A DNA stretch of 64,000 nt from Myxococcota bacterium (GTDB taxonomy: Bacteria; Myxococcota_C; UBA6777), in assembly GCA_023150835.1 (NCBI GenBank), contig JAKLKB010000020.1, positions 1 through 64,000 of the forward strand. The letters are read 5' to 3'. Shown piece by piece: positions 26,828 through 35,151 of this stretch (position 1 is the first letter of the stretch; the number at the start of each line of letters is the position of its first letter). The translations under genes and the position numbers were made by a program. The notes beneath the pieces were generated by a model, which was not told where the DNA came from, did no database searches, and saw only the letters and a program-made list of their open reading frames with translations.

Positions 26828-28057
26828 ATGAAGATCGAACGCAAGCCACATCAACCCCCACAACCGACCCCAAGCAAAACCCCCGCAGCCAAACCCCCCG
26901 CCGCACAACCCGCCGAACAAAAAAGCGCTTTCCAAAGCAACGACAACCGCGCACAACAACGCGACAACTTGCTTGGAACCCAAAAACAACCGACCCAACA
27001 ACCTTTCTTCGAGCGTTTTCTTGAAGATCAAAATCGCCTCCCCAAACCCGGCGGTGAGATGACCACCATGCGCTATCCTTCCGACAACGAAGGCGGCGAA
27101 GTTCAGCCCGGAAAACCCGGTGGTGAGATGACCACCATGCGCTACCCCTCCGACAACGAAGGCGGCGAAGTTCAGCCCGGAAAACCCGGTGGTGAGATGA
27201 CCACCATGCGCTACCCCTCCGACAACGAAGGCGGCGAAGTTCAGCCCGGAAAACCCGGCGGAAATGAAGTCACCACCAAGCGCTATCCTTCCGATTCGGA
27301 AGGCATGGAAACCCCTGTCAAGCCCGGCGGAAATGAAGTCACCACCAAGCGCTATCCTTCCGATTCGGAAGGCATGGAAACTCCAGGGAAACCCGGTGGC
27401 GGCGAGATGACGACCATGCGCTATCCTTCTGACAACGAAGGCAGCGAAGTTCAGCCCGGAAACCCCGGTGGTGGCGGCATGACCACCATGCGCTATCCTT
27501 CCGACAACGAAGGCAGCGAAGTTCAGCCCGGAAACCCCGGTGGTGGCGGCATGACCACCATGCGCTATCCTTCCGACAACGAAGGTGCAGAAACACCGAT
27601 CCAGTCGGGTGGTCCGGGACGTGAAGCTGTGACGATGGCCTATCCCTCCGATGCTGAAGGTACAGAAACCCCCATCAAGCCCGGTGGTCCGGGACGCGAA
27701 GCTGTGACGATGGCCTATCCCTCCGATGCTGAAGGTGCAGAAACTCCCGTCAAGCCCGGTGGTCCGGGACGCGAAGCTGTGACGATGGCCTATCCCTCCG
27801 ATGCTGAAGGTGCAGAAACCCCTGTGAAACCGGGAGGTGGCGAGATGACCACCATGCGTTATCCTTCCGACAACGAAGGGAACGAAGTCCAACCCGGAAA
27901 CCCCGGAGGTGGCGAGATGACCACCATGCGTTATCCTTCCGACAACGAAGGCAGCGAAACAACAGAAAACACGGGTGCTGCGGGCGGTGCGAAACAAAAG
28001 AAAGCTCTCCCTGCATGGGAATTGTTGGCACAACTCGCAAGCAAAGACAAAACATGA
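26828..28057 (+). CDS. Multi-core microviridin/marinostatin-type graspetide precursor
   Basis: This is a ribosomal precursor peptide of 409 residues. Residues 1-58 are a Pro/Gln/Lys-rich leader extension. Residues 59-66 read PFFERFLE, one change from the microviridin leader helix PFFARFLE that recruits the ATP-grasp ligase. Thirteen tandem cores follow, spaced 22-25 residues apart: eight TTMRYPSDNEG, two TTKRYPSDSEG and three VTMAYPSDAEG, in the order AAA BB AAA CCC AA. Gly/Pro-rich linkers such as EVQPGKPGG join them, and a 34-residue C-terminal tail ends the protein. The conserved T..YPSD.E fits Thr-Asp and Ser-Glu ester rings as in microviridins and marinostatin, where the products inhibit serine proteases. 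No core has Lys at the microviridin lactam position (it is Arg or Ala), so only esters are expected. ATG 26828 has GGAG eight bases upstream; ATG 26744 has no site. Confidence 0.93.
   Translation: MKIERKPHQPPQPTPSKTPAAKPPAAQPAEQKSAFQSNDNRAQQRDNLLGTQKQPTQQPFFERFLEDQNRLPKPGGEMTTMRYPSDNEGGEVQPGKPGGEMTTMRYPSDNEGGEVQPGKPGGEMTTMRYPSDNEGGEVQPGKPGGNEVTTKRYPSDSEGMETPVKPGGNEVTTKRYPSDSEGMETPGKPGGGEMTTMRYPSDNEGSEVQPGNPGGGGMTTMRYPSDNEGSEVQPGNPGGGGMTTMRYPSDNEGAETPIQSGGPGREAVTMAYPSDAEGTETPIKPGGPGREAVTMAYPSDAEGAETPVKPGGPGREAVTMAYPSDAEGAETPVKPGGGEMTTMRYPSDNEGNEVQPGNPGGGEMTTMRYPSDNEGSETTENTGAAGGAKQKKALPAWELLAQLASKDKT
27050..27960 (+). repeat. Thirteen-unit core array of the graspetide precursor
   Basis: Tandem units of 66-75 bases (mostly 69-72) each encode one core plus linker. 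Units 1-3, 4-5, 6-8, 9-11 and 12-13 form blocks of near-identical DNA, which points to repeated unit and block duplication. The first core Thr codons start at 27062 and the last core ends at 27952. This is a coding array, not a CRISPR. Confidence 0.97.
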
Positions 28058-28104
28058 TCGATTGCGGATGAGCGGAGAGGATCGAGATTGGAGGGGAGAA
28101 CGCT

Positions 28105-29103
28105 TTGTCGAAGCCGCAAGTTCTTTTGATCACCCACACAAAAGATAACCAGAGCATCCCGATGGTCGAAGAAGCGATCCGACGGCGTGGAGGCGAGCCG
28201 ATCCGCCTCGATACGGATCGCTATCCGTTGGAGGTCAAGATCAACACCCGTTACGAAAACAGCGGTTGGTCGCAACGGCTGAAAACGCCGAACGGAGACA
28301 TCGATTTGACCCAGTTGACGGCGGTGTGGTATCGGCGTTTCTATGCAGGTCACGGTTTGCCCGAAACACTCGGAGATCTGTACGATCCTTCGATTCAAGA
28401 GTCACGAAGGACGTTGTGGGGGAGCATCGCCTCTTTGTCGTGTTTCCAACTCGATCCGCTGTCGAGTGTACGCCGCGCTGATCACAAAGAAGTCCAAACC
28501 CGCAAAGCGATCGAGCTTGGATTGGATATCCCTCGCAGCTTATTCACCAACGATCCAGACGAAGCCCGCGCATTTATCGAATCCATTGATGGACCCGTGA
28601 TCACCAAGATGCAACATCCGTTTGCCGTATACCGCCAAGGCATCGAGAATGTGGTATTTACAACGCGCATTCAGCCCGATGATCTAAGTGCATTGGAAGG
28701 ATTGCGTTTTTGCCCGATGATCTTCCAAGAAGAGATCGTCAAGACCTTGGATGTGCGTGTCACGATCGTCGGCAAGCAGATCTTTTCTGCTGCGGTCGAT
28801 GCGCAAACCAAAGCTGAGACGCAAGTGGACTGGCGTCGCGATGGCGTCGGGCTGATCCGCTCTTGGAAACCGTACACCCTGCCCGAAGATATCCCCCCCA
28901 AGCTCCTTGCGCTCCAAAATTTTTTGGGGCTGAATTATGGGGCCATCGACTTTGTTGTTTCTCCTGAGGGTCGCCACGCCTTCCTTGAGGTGAACGCAGT
29001 GGGTGAGTTCTTTTGGCTTGTTGATACCCCCGGCCTTCCGATCCCTGACGCGCTCGCTGACACGCTTTTGGGCCGCGTCGAACGTATCCCCGCCGTTGTT
29101 TAA
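28105..29103 (+). CDS. ATP-grasp graspetide ligase (MvdD/MdnC/MstB type)
   Basis: The 332-residue protein matches the ATP-grasp family that activates Asp/Glu side chains as acyl phosphates and joins them to Thr/Ser hydroxyls in precursor peptides. Visible landmarks are the N-terminal strand VLLITHTKDNQSIPMVEEAI and YRR after the first domain (substrate-binding part). The central RADHKEVQTRKAIELGLDIP and GPVITKM carry the ATP-site Lys, IFQEEIVKTLDVRVTIVG the metal/ATP strand, and GAIDFVV...HAFLEVNAVGEF the metal-binding Glu-x-Asn. TTG is the start, six bases after GGAGGGGAG. It follows the precursor by 47 bases, so the two are co-transcribed. Only one ligase is present, consistent with ester rings and no lactam. 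Confidence 0.93.
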   Translation: MSKPQVLLITHTKDNQSIPMVEEAIRRRGGEPIRLDTDRYPLEVKINTRYENSGWSQRLKTPNGDIDLTQLTAVWYRRFYAGHGLPETLGDLYDPSIQESRRTLWGSIASLSCFQLDPLSSVRRADHKEVQTRKAIELGLDIPRSLFTNDPDEARAFIESIDGPVITKMQHPFAVYRQGIENVVFTTRIQPDDLSALEGLRFCPMIFQEEIVKTLDVRVTIVGKQIFSAAVDAQTKAETQVDWRRDGVGLIRSWKPYTLPEDIPPKLLALQNFLGLNYGAIDFVVSPEGRHAFLEVNAVGEFFWLVDTPGLPIPDALADTLLGRVERIPAVV

Positions 29104-29372
29104 GTCCGACTGAACTTCTCTCCCTTAACTTCTCTTTAAGTCTTTTGCCCCCACCTAAACCACACCGAGCATGGCGTATGTTGGCCGAGTTGTGGCGTGC
29201 GGCCCCACACCCCGCAAGGGAGCTTTGGCCCCTTGACCTCGTATTATCGGGGTGTTCCGACGATTTTCAAACCAACGAAGAATCTGCTTGGAGTACCGCG
29301 AACACGAGCGTTTTTGTCAACGAGTTTCGCTTCTGTTTTCAAGCAAGTCTTCTTTTTTGTTCGGAGGCTCCG

Positions 29373-30932
29373 ATGTCTGCTCGACGTGCGTTATTTCAAA
29401 TGGTTTCTTGTGCCTTGTTTTTGTTGGTGAGTCCTTTTCTCGCGGGGTGCGGCAACACGCCGCTGTGCCAATCCGAAAAGGATTGCATGGGCGATCAATA
29501 CTGCTACCAAGGGACTTGCGCTCCGTTGTGCAAAAACAGCGGAGACTGCTTGGGCAACGATCAGTGCAATACAACATCCAGCCGTTGCGCCCCCAACGGC
29601 TCCATCGAAAAAGCCCCTTCAGAGCAAGCTCCCGCCGAACAAACCACCGCCGAGACATCCGAACAAGAAAACACCGCAGATGCCCATGACTCCGAGCCTA
29701 CGGCGGAAAACGATCAAGAAAAAGAAACCATCGCAGAGCCTCTTCCCGAAACAACGCAAGAATCGGCTCCAGAATCGCTTTGTGGGAACGGTCAAATCGA
29801 TGCAAACGAAGCATGCGATGGGACCAACTTTGGCGAAAAAACGTGCGAAAAGCTCGGATTTTCGGGAGGCTTGCTGAAGTGCAATGCTTGTGCAATCGAC
29901 ACATCGGCTTGCACCAAGACCAACACCTCGAACTTTGGGAAAACTTGTCCAAGCAGCGGATGTGGAAGCGGTCTTGTTTGTGTAAAATTCGATACAGACC
30001 TTTCGATCTGCACAGCTTACTGCGACGCCAACACCCCCTGCCCGACGCAACCGGCGGGGGCATCGTGTCGTTTTACGCTCGAAGGTAGCGGAAAAGAGAT
30101 CTGTGGGTGGGCCACAGAGTCAGGCGCTCCGCCCGTTTGCGGAAACAACCAAACCGATGCAGGCGAAGATTGCGATGGGAACTCGGTGTTTGCGACGTGC
30201 AAAGGTCTCGGTTATACAGGCGGAACACTCAAATGCGATGCTTCGTGCAAATACGATACATCCGCATGTAGCGGACAAACCCTCTGCACGAGCCTCCCTC
30301 CCCGCCACTGCACCGATCCAAGCTGCTCACAGATCATCGCTTTTACACCGACCGCTGATAACGGATACATCGCGCTTCACGGCAACACCTTTAGCTGGCT
30401 GCGCCGAGATGCAGTGACGTTCGTCAAATATGCCACCGCGATCGTCAGTTGCGTCTTCCCCAACACACCGCCCCTTGGACTTGGGGACATGAGTATGCAA
30501 AACGGCCAAACACCCGCCGAAAACGGCCAGCTACGCCACCCCCAAGGAACACACGTCTACGGAACCGATATCGATCTCGCCTACTATCAAACAAACACCG
30601 CGAACAACCATCTACGGGCCGTTTGCGAACACTACACCAACGGGCAAGATCAATATCACTGCGTCTCACAACCCACCCTGCTCGAACCCAAACGAACGGC
30701 CTTTTTCCTCGCAAACATCCTTGCTTCTGCAAGAGTCCGTGTCATCGGCGTCGATGGAAAAGTCGGTCCCAAGCTTTTAACTGCGATCGATGAGTTGGCG
30801 CGTGATGGCCTGATCTCACCTGCCGCCCAACAACGCTTCAAAAGCGGCACCGTGACGTGGGAGGAAACCGACACCAAACGCGGCTGGTTCTATTTCCACC
30901 ACCACCACACGCACATCAGCTTTACGCGCTAA
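29373..30932 (+). CDS. Cys-rich lipoprotein with LAS-type metallopeptidase domain
   Basis: The 519-residue lipoprotein (lipobox FLAGC) has Cys clusters, a Glu/Ala/Thr linker of about 80 residues and two CGN-x-Q-x-DA-x-E-x-CDG modules. A C-terminal domain ends the chain, with H-x6-D (HVYGTDID) and H-x-H (HTHISF) zinc-ligand motifs typical of LAS/MepA-type D,D-endopeptidases that cut peptidoglycan cross-links. ATG 29373 follows GGAGG; longer in-frame starts back to 29145 have no site and no signal peptide. It lies 270 bases after the ATP-grasp gene with its own likely promoter. A role in graspetide processing is unlikely but not excluded. The substrate is inferred from motifs only. Confidence 0.75.
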   Translation: MSARRALFQMVSCALFLLVSPFLAGCGNTPLCQSEKDCMGDQYCYQGTCAPLCKNSGDCLGNDQCNTTSSRCAPNGSIEKAPSEQAPAEQTTAETSEQENTADAHDSEPTAENDQEKETIAEPLPETTQESAPESLCGNGQIDANEACDGTNFGEKTCEKLGFSGGLLKCNACAIDTSACTKTNTSNFGKTCPSSGCGSGLVCVKFDTDLSICTAYCDANTPCPTQPAGASCRFTLEGSGKEICGWATESGAPPVCGNNQTDAGEDCDGNSVFATCKGLGYTGGTLKCDASCKYDTSACSGQTLCTSLPPRHCTDPSCSQIIAFTPTADNGYIALHGNTFSWLRRDAVTFVKYATAIVSCVFPNTPPLGLGDMSMQNGQTPAENGQLRHPQGTHVYGTDIDLAYYQTNTANNHLRAVCEHYTNGQDQYHCVSQPTLLEPKRTAFFLANILASARVRVIGVDGKVGPKLLTAIDELARDGLISPAAQQRFKSGTVTWEETDTKRGWFYFHHHHTHISFTR

Positions 30933-31045
30933 TACGATATCCGTAAGAAGCGTACACAAAGCATCATTCGGAGACGCCCGATTATCGGGCAGCCACAGGG
31001 GGCTGCCCCTACATTTTGACGATCACACTATGGGCGGATTTCGTA
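30933..31045 (+). repeat. MITE-like palindromic element, copy D
   Basis: The element runs from TACGATATCCG to CGGATTTCGTA with core stem GGGCAGCC/GGCTGCCC. It begins at the first base after the TAA stop of the metallopeptidase gene (30930-30932). TA occurs at both ends. Confidence 0.85.
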
Positions 31046-31209
31046 TAATCTACCACCACGCGCACATCAGCCCAACCCGCCAATCCACGACAACCACGTA
31101 CACATCCGTTTTAAGACACGGGGTTTTTTTGAGAAAAAAGAATAAGGGGGAAGGATTGTTGATTAGCGAAGGACAAAAAACAAAGGGTGGGAAAATGGGG
31201 GGATTTGTA

Positions 31210-31282
31210 AGCGGGAGACGGGGATCGAACCCGCGACCTTCAGCTTGGGAAGCTGACGCTCTACCAATTGAGCTACTCCCGC
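31210..31282 (-). tRNA. tRNA-Gly (anticodon CCC)
   Basis: The complement folds as a cloverleaf: acceptor GCGGGAG/CTCCCGC, D-arm GCTCAATTGGTAGAGC, anticodon stem TCAGC/GCTGA with loop TTCCCAA, and T-arm CGGGTTCGATCCCCG. The loop gives anticodon CCC, reading GGG (Gly). The discriminator base is U, and no CCA is encoded. Confidence 0.95.
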
Positions 31283-31294
31283 AGATAGGGCTAG

Positions 31295-31323
31295 GGTGTA
31301 GCGCAAGCAGCGCAGGTTGTCAA
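31295..31323 (-). promoter_or_regulatory. Candidate promoter of tRNA-Gly
   Basis: Read leftward: perfect TTGACA (31318-31323), a 17-base spacer and TACACC (31295-31300). The tRNA 5' end is 12 bases downstream of the -10, giving a leader of about five bases. Confidence 0.55.
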
Positions 31324-31713
31324 GAGCAAAGATCAGCCGCTGCAAGACTGAGCAAGGATTCATTGTTTTTGAAAGAGTGGGCGGAGCGGATCAAGCTAGA
31401 CGGATGGGGAGAGAAGAGAAGAAGGGCAAGGAGAACAGAGCAAGCGGAGCAAAAACCAGTCTTGACTTTCTGCGGGAGTCTTGGTAAGAGCGCTTGCGTT
31501 TACGGGCTTGGATGTTTTTTGCAAAAGAGACGGATCGCGCAAGCGCATCGGTTTCAGGGTGCGGAGCATCAAGGGAAGCCGAAAGAGTCCATGAAGAGAA
31601 GCGAATGTTCGACGGGCGAAAGATCGCCTGCCTTTTGGAAGCTCTGAAACCACGATCCGTTGGGGTGGATGGGCCAGAGCGATAGACAACACCAGCGATT
31701 GAGGAGAGTGCAG
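31324..31713. other. Non-coding region upstream of aclB
   Basis: About 390 bases hold no supported gene. They should carry the aclB promoter. TTGACT (31462-31467), a 17-base spacer and TAAGAG (31485-31490) is the best pair seen, but the -10 is poor. Confidence 0.4.
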
Positions 31714-32994
31714 ATGGCACGCAAAGGTATTCGTGAATACGACGCCAAGCGGATGTTGGCCACAGCCCTGACCGGTTACGATGGTCGGGTTGCCTTGGTG
31801 GGTCCCGGTGAAGATCTCAGAAAGAAAGCGGAAGAGTACCCTTGGTTGAAGACCGAGAAGCTGGTGGCGAAACCGGATCAACTTTTCGGAAAGCGCGGAA
31901 AGAACGGTCTGATCTGTTTGAACAAAGGTCTCGAAGAAACAGCGGCTTGGATCAACGAGCGCATGAACAAAGAAGTGACGCTGTTGAGCGGCGTGAAGGG
32001 CGTGTTGACGCACTTTATCGTGGAAGTGTTCACTCCGTTTGACGCGGATACACGCGAATATTACTTGTCTCTCGATCTGGATGTGAACGGCGATATCCTT
32101 CGCTTGTCCAATTCGGGCGGCATCGATGTGGAAGAGTACATGGGCGACGAGAACAAATTCGTCGAAGTGATGCTCAACGGTGACAAAGCCTTTGATCCCC
32201 AAGATGTCGATGCAGCGGTGAAAAAGCTGTTTCCTGCAAATCACCACGCTTCCGTGCATCGCTTTATCAAAGAAACCTACAGCCACTTTGTGGCGGGTGG
32301 TTACACGCTGTTGGAGATCAACCCCTTTGTGGTGTTGGGCGATGGTCGTGCGCAACCGCTCGATATGGTCGCGAAAGTGGACGACACCGCAGCGTTCGAG
32401 ACCCGCAAGATGTGGGGCGACAATCTGGAGTTTCCTGCTGCGTTCGGTGAACACCTGACGCCCGCCGAAGAATTCGTGCGCGAGTTGGACTCCAAGACAG
32501 GCGCATCGTTGAAACTGCGTATCCTGAACCCGAAAGGCCGTGTGTGGAACATGGTTGCGGGTGGTGGTGCATCGGTGATCTATGCGGACACCGTGTGCGA
32601 CTTGGGCTTTGCCAACGAGCTTGCGATGTATGGCGAATACTCGGGCAACCCCGACACCAACAACACCTACCTATACGCCAAGACGGTTCTTGAGCAGATG
32701 ACCGCAGAGAAAGATCCCCAAGGACGGCCCAAGTTCCTGCTTTTGGGCGGTGGTATCGCGAACTTTACGGACGTGGCCAAGACGTTTACGGGCATCATCA
32801 TGGCGATGCAAGAGTTGGCAGAAAAGATGAAAGAGGTCGATGTGCGCGTGTTTGTGCGTCGTGCAGGTCCCAACTACAAGGAAGGTCTCATCAAATTGAA
32901 GGCCGCCGGCCAGCGTTTGGGGATCCCCATCGAAGTGCATGGCCCTGAAACACACATGACTCAGATCGTGGCTGATGCGCTGTTGCGCAAATAA
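31714..32994 (+). CDS. aclB: ATP-citrate lyase, small (beta) subunit
   Basis: With AclA this enzyme cleaves citrate with ATP and CoA to acetyl-CoA and oxaloacetate. The 426-residue protein aligns from memory with the N-terminal half of eukaryotic ATP-citrate lyase and with green-sulfur-bacterial AclB: KPDQL..KRGK.GL, LEINP.VV..DG, DAK/DSKTGASLKL, NPKGRVW.MVAGGGASVIYADT, ANYGEYSG-like LAMYGEYSG and ETHMTQIV near the end. It has an ATP-grasp fold plus a CoA-ligase domain, like a succinyl-CoA synthetase beta subunit, but the NPKGR/GGGASV segment is specific to the lyase. ATG 31714 follows GAGGAG; an in-frame extension to 31660 is not supported. It is 62 bases before aclA. Confidence 0.95.
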   Translation: MARKGIREYDAKRMLATALTGYDGRVALVGPGEDLRKKAEEYPWLKTEKLVAKPDQLFGKRGKNGLICLNKGLEETAAWINERMNKEVTLLSGVKGVLTHFIVEVFTPFDADTREYYLSLDLDVNGDILRLSNSGGIDVEEYMGDENKFVEVMLNGDKAFDPQDVDAAVKKLFPANHHASVHRFIKETYSHFVAGGYTLLEINPFVVLGDGRAQPLDMVAKVDDTAAFETRKMWGDNLEFPAAFGEHLTPAEEFVRELDSKTGASLKLRILNPKGRVWNMVAGGGASVIYADTVCDLGFANELAMYGEYSGNPDTNNTYLYAKTVLEQMTAEKDPQGRPKFLLLGGGIANFTDVAKTFTGIIMAMQELAEKMKEVDVRVFVRRAGPNYKEGLIKLKAAGQRLGIPIEVHGPETHMTQIVADALLRK

Positions 32995-33056
32995 TGGCTG
33001 CGCTGCTTCGAAACGACACAGCGAATCGCAAATCGCGCACATAAGGGAGAAAACAG

Positions 33057-34901
33057 ATGAGCCGACCCAGTTACCAGCTCTTCGATAAAAATACCACCGC
33101 GCTGATCTACGGGATGCAGACCGCAGCGGTGCAACGTATGCTTGACTTTGACTTTGCTTGCCGTCGCGCCAAGCCCTCCGTTTCCGCGTTGATCAACCCG
33201 GGTAGCGAAGGCTACGAGAAGATCTTTTGGGGCACAAAAGAGATCCTTCTACCCGTGTTTCCTGATATCGCCTCGGCTGCCAAAGCCTGCCCTGAATCCG
33301 ATGTGTTGATCAACTTCGCCTCGTATCGTTCGGCCTATCCGACGACGCTCGAAGCGATGGCGATCCCCCAACTCCGCACGCTCGTGATCATCGCCGAAGG
33401 CGTTCCCGAGCGCCGCGCCCGTCATCTGCGCGGTCTCGCCCGTGAGAAGGGTATCAACATCATCGGTCCCGCGACCGTTGGTGGGATCAAAGCAGGTGTG
33501 TTCCGTATCGCCAACACGGGCGGAACCATCGAAAACATCGTCAGCTCCAAACTGCATCGCCCGGGTTCTGTGGGCTTTGTGTCCAAATCAGGCGGGATGT
33601 CCAACGAGTCCTACAACGTGATCGCCCAATGCACCGACGGCGTCAACGAAGGGATCGCGATCGGTGGCGATGCGTTCCCCTGTTCGACGTTGCTTGATCA
33701 CCTGCTGCGTTTCCAAGACAACCCTGACATCAAGATGATGGTGTGTCTCGGTGAAGTGGGCGGCGAAGAAGAATACCGTATCGCCGAGGCCATCGCGAGC
33801 GGACGCATCACCAAACCCGTTGTGGCATGGGTGACAGGAACCTCGCTCGAACACCTGCCCCAAGGCGTACAGTTCGGACACGCCGGCGCAAAAGCCGATG
33901 TCAAGCGCGAAACCGCACCCGCCAAAAACGAGGCACTGCGCAAAGCCGGTGCGATCGTTCCCGAGTCTTTCAACGACTACGGCAAAGCGATCAAAGACAC
34001 CTTCGACAAACTCGTTGCCGAAGGCAAACACACGCCGATCGCAGATGTCGAACCACAAAACGTCCCGATGGACTTCAAAAGCGCTGTGGCGCTCAAGATG
34101 GTTCGCCGTCCCACCAACTTCATCTGCACGATCACCGATGATGCGGGTGATGAACTCAACTACGCAGGCCACAAGATCAGCAAGGTGATCAGCGAAAACT
34201 ACAGCATCGGCGATGTCTTGTCGCTGTTGTGGTTCCGCGAGCGCCTTCCCAAGTGGGCCACCGACTTCTTGGAGATGGTGATCAAGTTGACTGCGGATCA
34301 CGGCCCCGCAGTATCGGGCGCACACAACGCGATCGTCACGGCTCGCGCAGGACGCGATCTGATGAGCGCGGTGGCGTCGGGTATCTTGACCATCGGTCCG
34401 CGTTTTGGGGGTGCTGTCGCAGGTGCCGCAGTGATGTTCAAAGATGCGTACGACCGCAAGCTCAATGCCGTCCAATTCATCGATGAAAAGAAAAAGCAAA
34501 ACGTCAACGTTCAAGGGATCGGCCACCGCATCAAGTCGCTGCGCAATCCCGACATGCGCGTTGTCTTGCTCAAAAAATATGCAGACGAACATTTCCCCCA
34601 ACATCCCCTGCTTGACTTTGCTCTCGAAGTCGAACAAGTGACGACACAGAAAAAAGATACCTTGATCCTCAACGTGGACGGTGCCATCGGCGTGTTGTGC
34701 GTCGATATGATGTACGCATGCGGCTTCTCCGAGCGTCGCGTGCAAGACGTTGTCGATGCAGGCGCACTCAACGGCTTGTTCTTGCTTGGCCGTACCATCG
34801 GCATGGTCGGTCACTTTATGGATCAACACCGCCTCAAAGCGCCGCTCTATCGCCATCCTTGGGACGATATCCTCTACGACTTGCCCGCAGACGCAGAATA
34901 A
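33057..34901 (+). CDS. aclA: ATP-citrate lyase, large (alpha) subunit
   Basis: The 614-residue protein corresponds to the C-terminal half of eukaryotic ATP-citrate lyase. It has a succinyl-CoA-synthetase-alpha-like domain with the phosphohistidine motif FGHAGA (H275) and a C-terminal citrate-synthase-like domain (DHGPAVSGAHN, GIGHRIKSLRNPDMRV, NVDGAIG). The length is normal for bacterial AclA. GGGAG precedes the ATG. It is in an operon with aclB, and a good intrinsic terminator follows at 34921. Split aclBA is a marker of the reductive TCA cycle but is also found where acetyl-CoA is made from citrate, and this window alone does not decide which. Confidence 0.96.
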   Translation: MSRPSYQLFDKNTTALIYGMQTAAVQRMLDFDFACRRAKPSVSALINPGSEGYEKIFWGTKEILLPVFPDIASAAKACPESDVLINFASYRSAYPTTLEAMAIPQLRTLVIIAEGVPERRARHLRGLAREKGINIIGPATVGGIKAGVFRIANTGGTIENIVSSKLHRPGSVGFVSKSGGMSNESYNVIAQCTDGVNEGIAIGGDAFPCSTLLDHLLRFQDNPDIKMMVCLGEVGGEEEYRIAEAIASGRITKPVVAWVTGTSLEHLPQGVQFGHAGAKADVKRETAPAKNEALRKAGAIVPESFNDYGKAIKDTFDKLVAEGKHTPIADVEPQNVPMDFKSAVALKMVRRPTNFICTITDDAGDELNYAGHKISKVISENYSIGDVLSLLWFRERLPKWATDFLEMVIKLTADHGPAVSGAHNAIVTARAGRDLMSAVASGILTIGPRFGGAVAGAAVMFKDAYDRKLNAVQFIDEKKKQNVNVQGIGHRIKSLRNPDMRVVLLKKYADEHFPQHPLLDFALEVEQVTTQKKDTLILNVDGAIGVLCVDMMYACGFSERRVQDVVDAGALNGLFLLGRTIGMVGHFMDQHRLKAPLYRHPWDDILYDLPADAE

Positions 34902-34920
34902 TCGTCGTTATCTTCTTTTA

Positions 34921-34957
34921 CAGCGCGCTCCGCTCGGGGCGCGCTGTTCTGCTTTTC
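34921..34957 (+). terminator. Intrinsic terminator after aclBA
   Basis: Stem CAGCGCGC/GCGCGCTG (34921-34946, inner pairs TCCG/CGGG) is followed by the T-rich TTCTGCTTTTC. It lies 20 bases after the aclA stop. Confidence 0.8.
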
Positions 34958-35151
34958 TCCCACAACATCGCTGCTTTTCGCACCCTTCGGATGTACACCA
35001 CCACGATACTTTTGCGAAAAGAGCGATCTTCAAAAAAATCAACAAGCGACACCCTAGAACAACATTCTATCCAACACACGATAGCGCCCGTCGCATCGAG
35101 TCAACGAGCCTCGATCGCTGACGACGGCCTGACAGTACAGAGGAGACGAGT

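Noticed and set aside
27050-27960. CRISPR-like appearance of 69-75-base repeats
   Set aside because: Units are contiguous, coding and in frame, with no unique spacers and no cas genes.
26747-28033. 428-residue ORF antisense to the graspetide precursor
   Set aside because: Its repeats are just the complement of the core array; it has no leader, ribosome site or recognisable domain, while the sense frame has a clear RiPP design.
31163-31363. Minus-strand ORF reading VAQLVERQLPKLKVAGSIPVSR
   Set aside because: This is the well-known false translation of a tRNA gene; the tRNA-Gly lies in it.
31714-32994. Succinyl-CoA synthetase beta subunit as the identity of aclB
   Set aside because: The fold is shared, but segments such as NPKGRVWNMVAGGGASVIYADT and the following aclA with a citrate-synthase-like domain are specific to ATP-citrate lyase.
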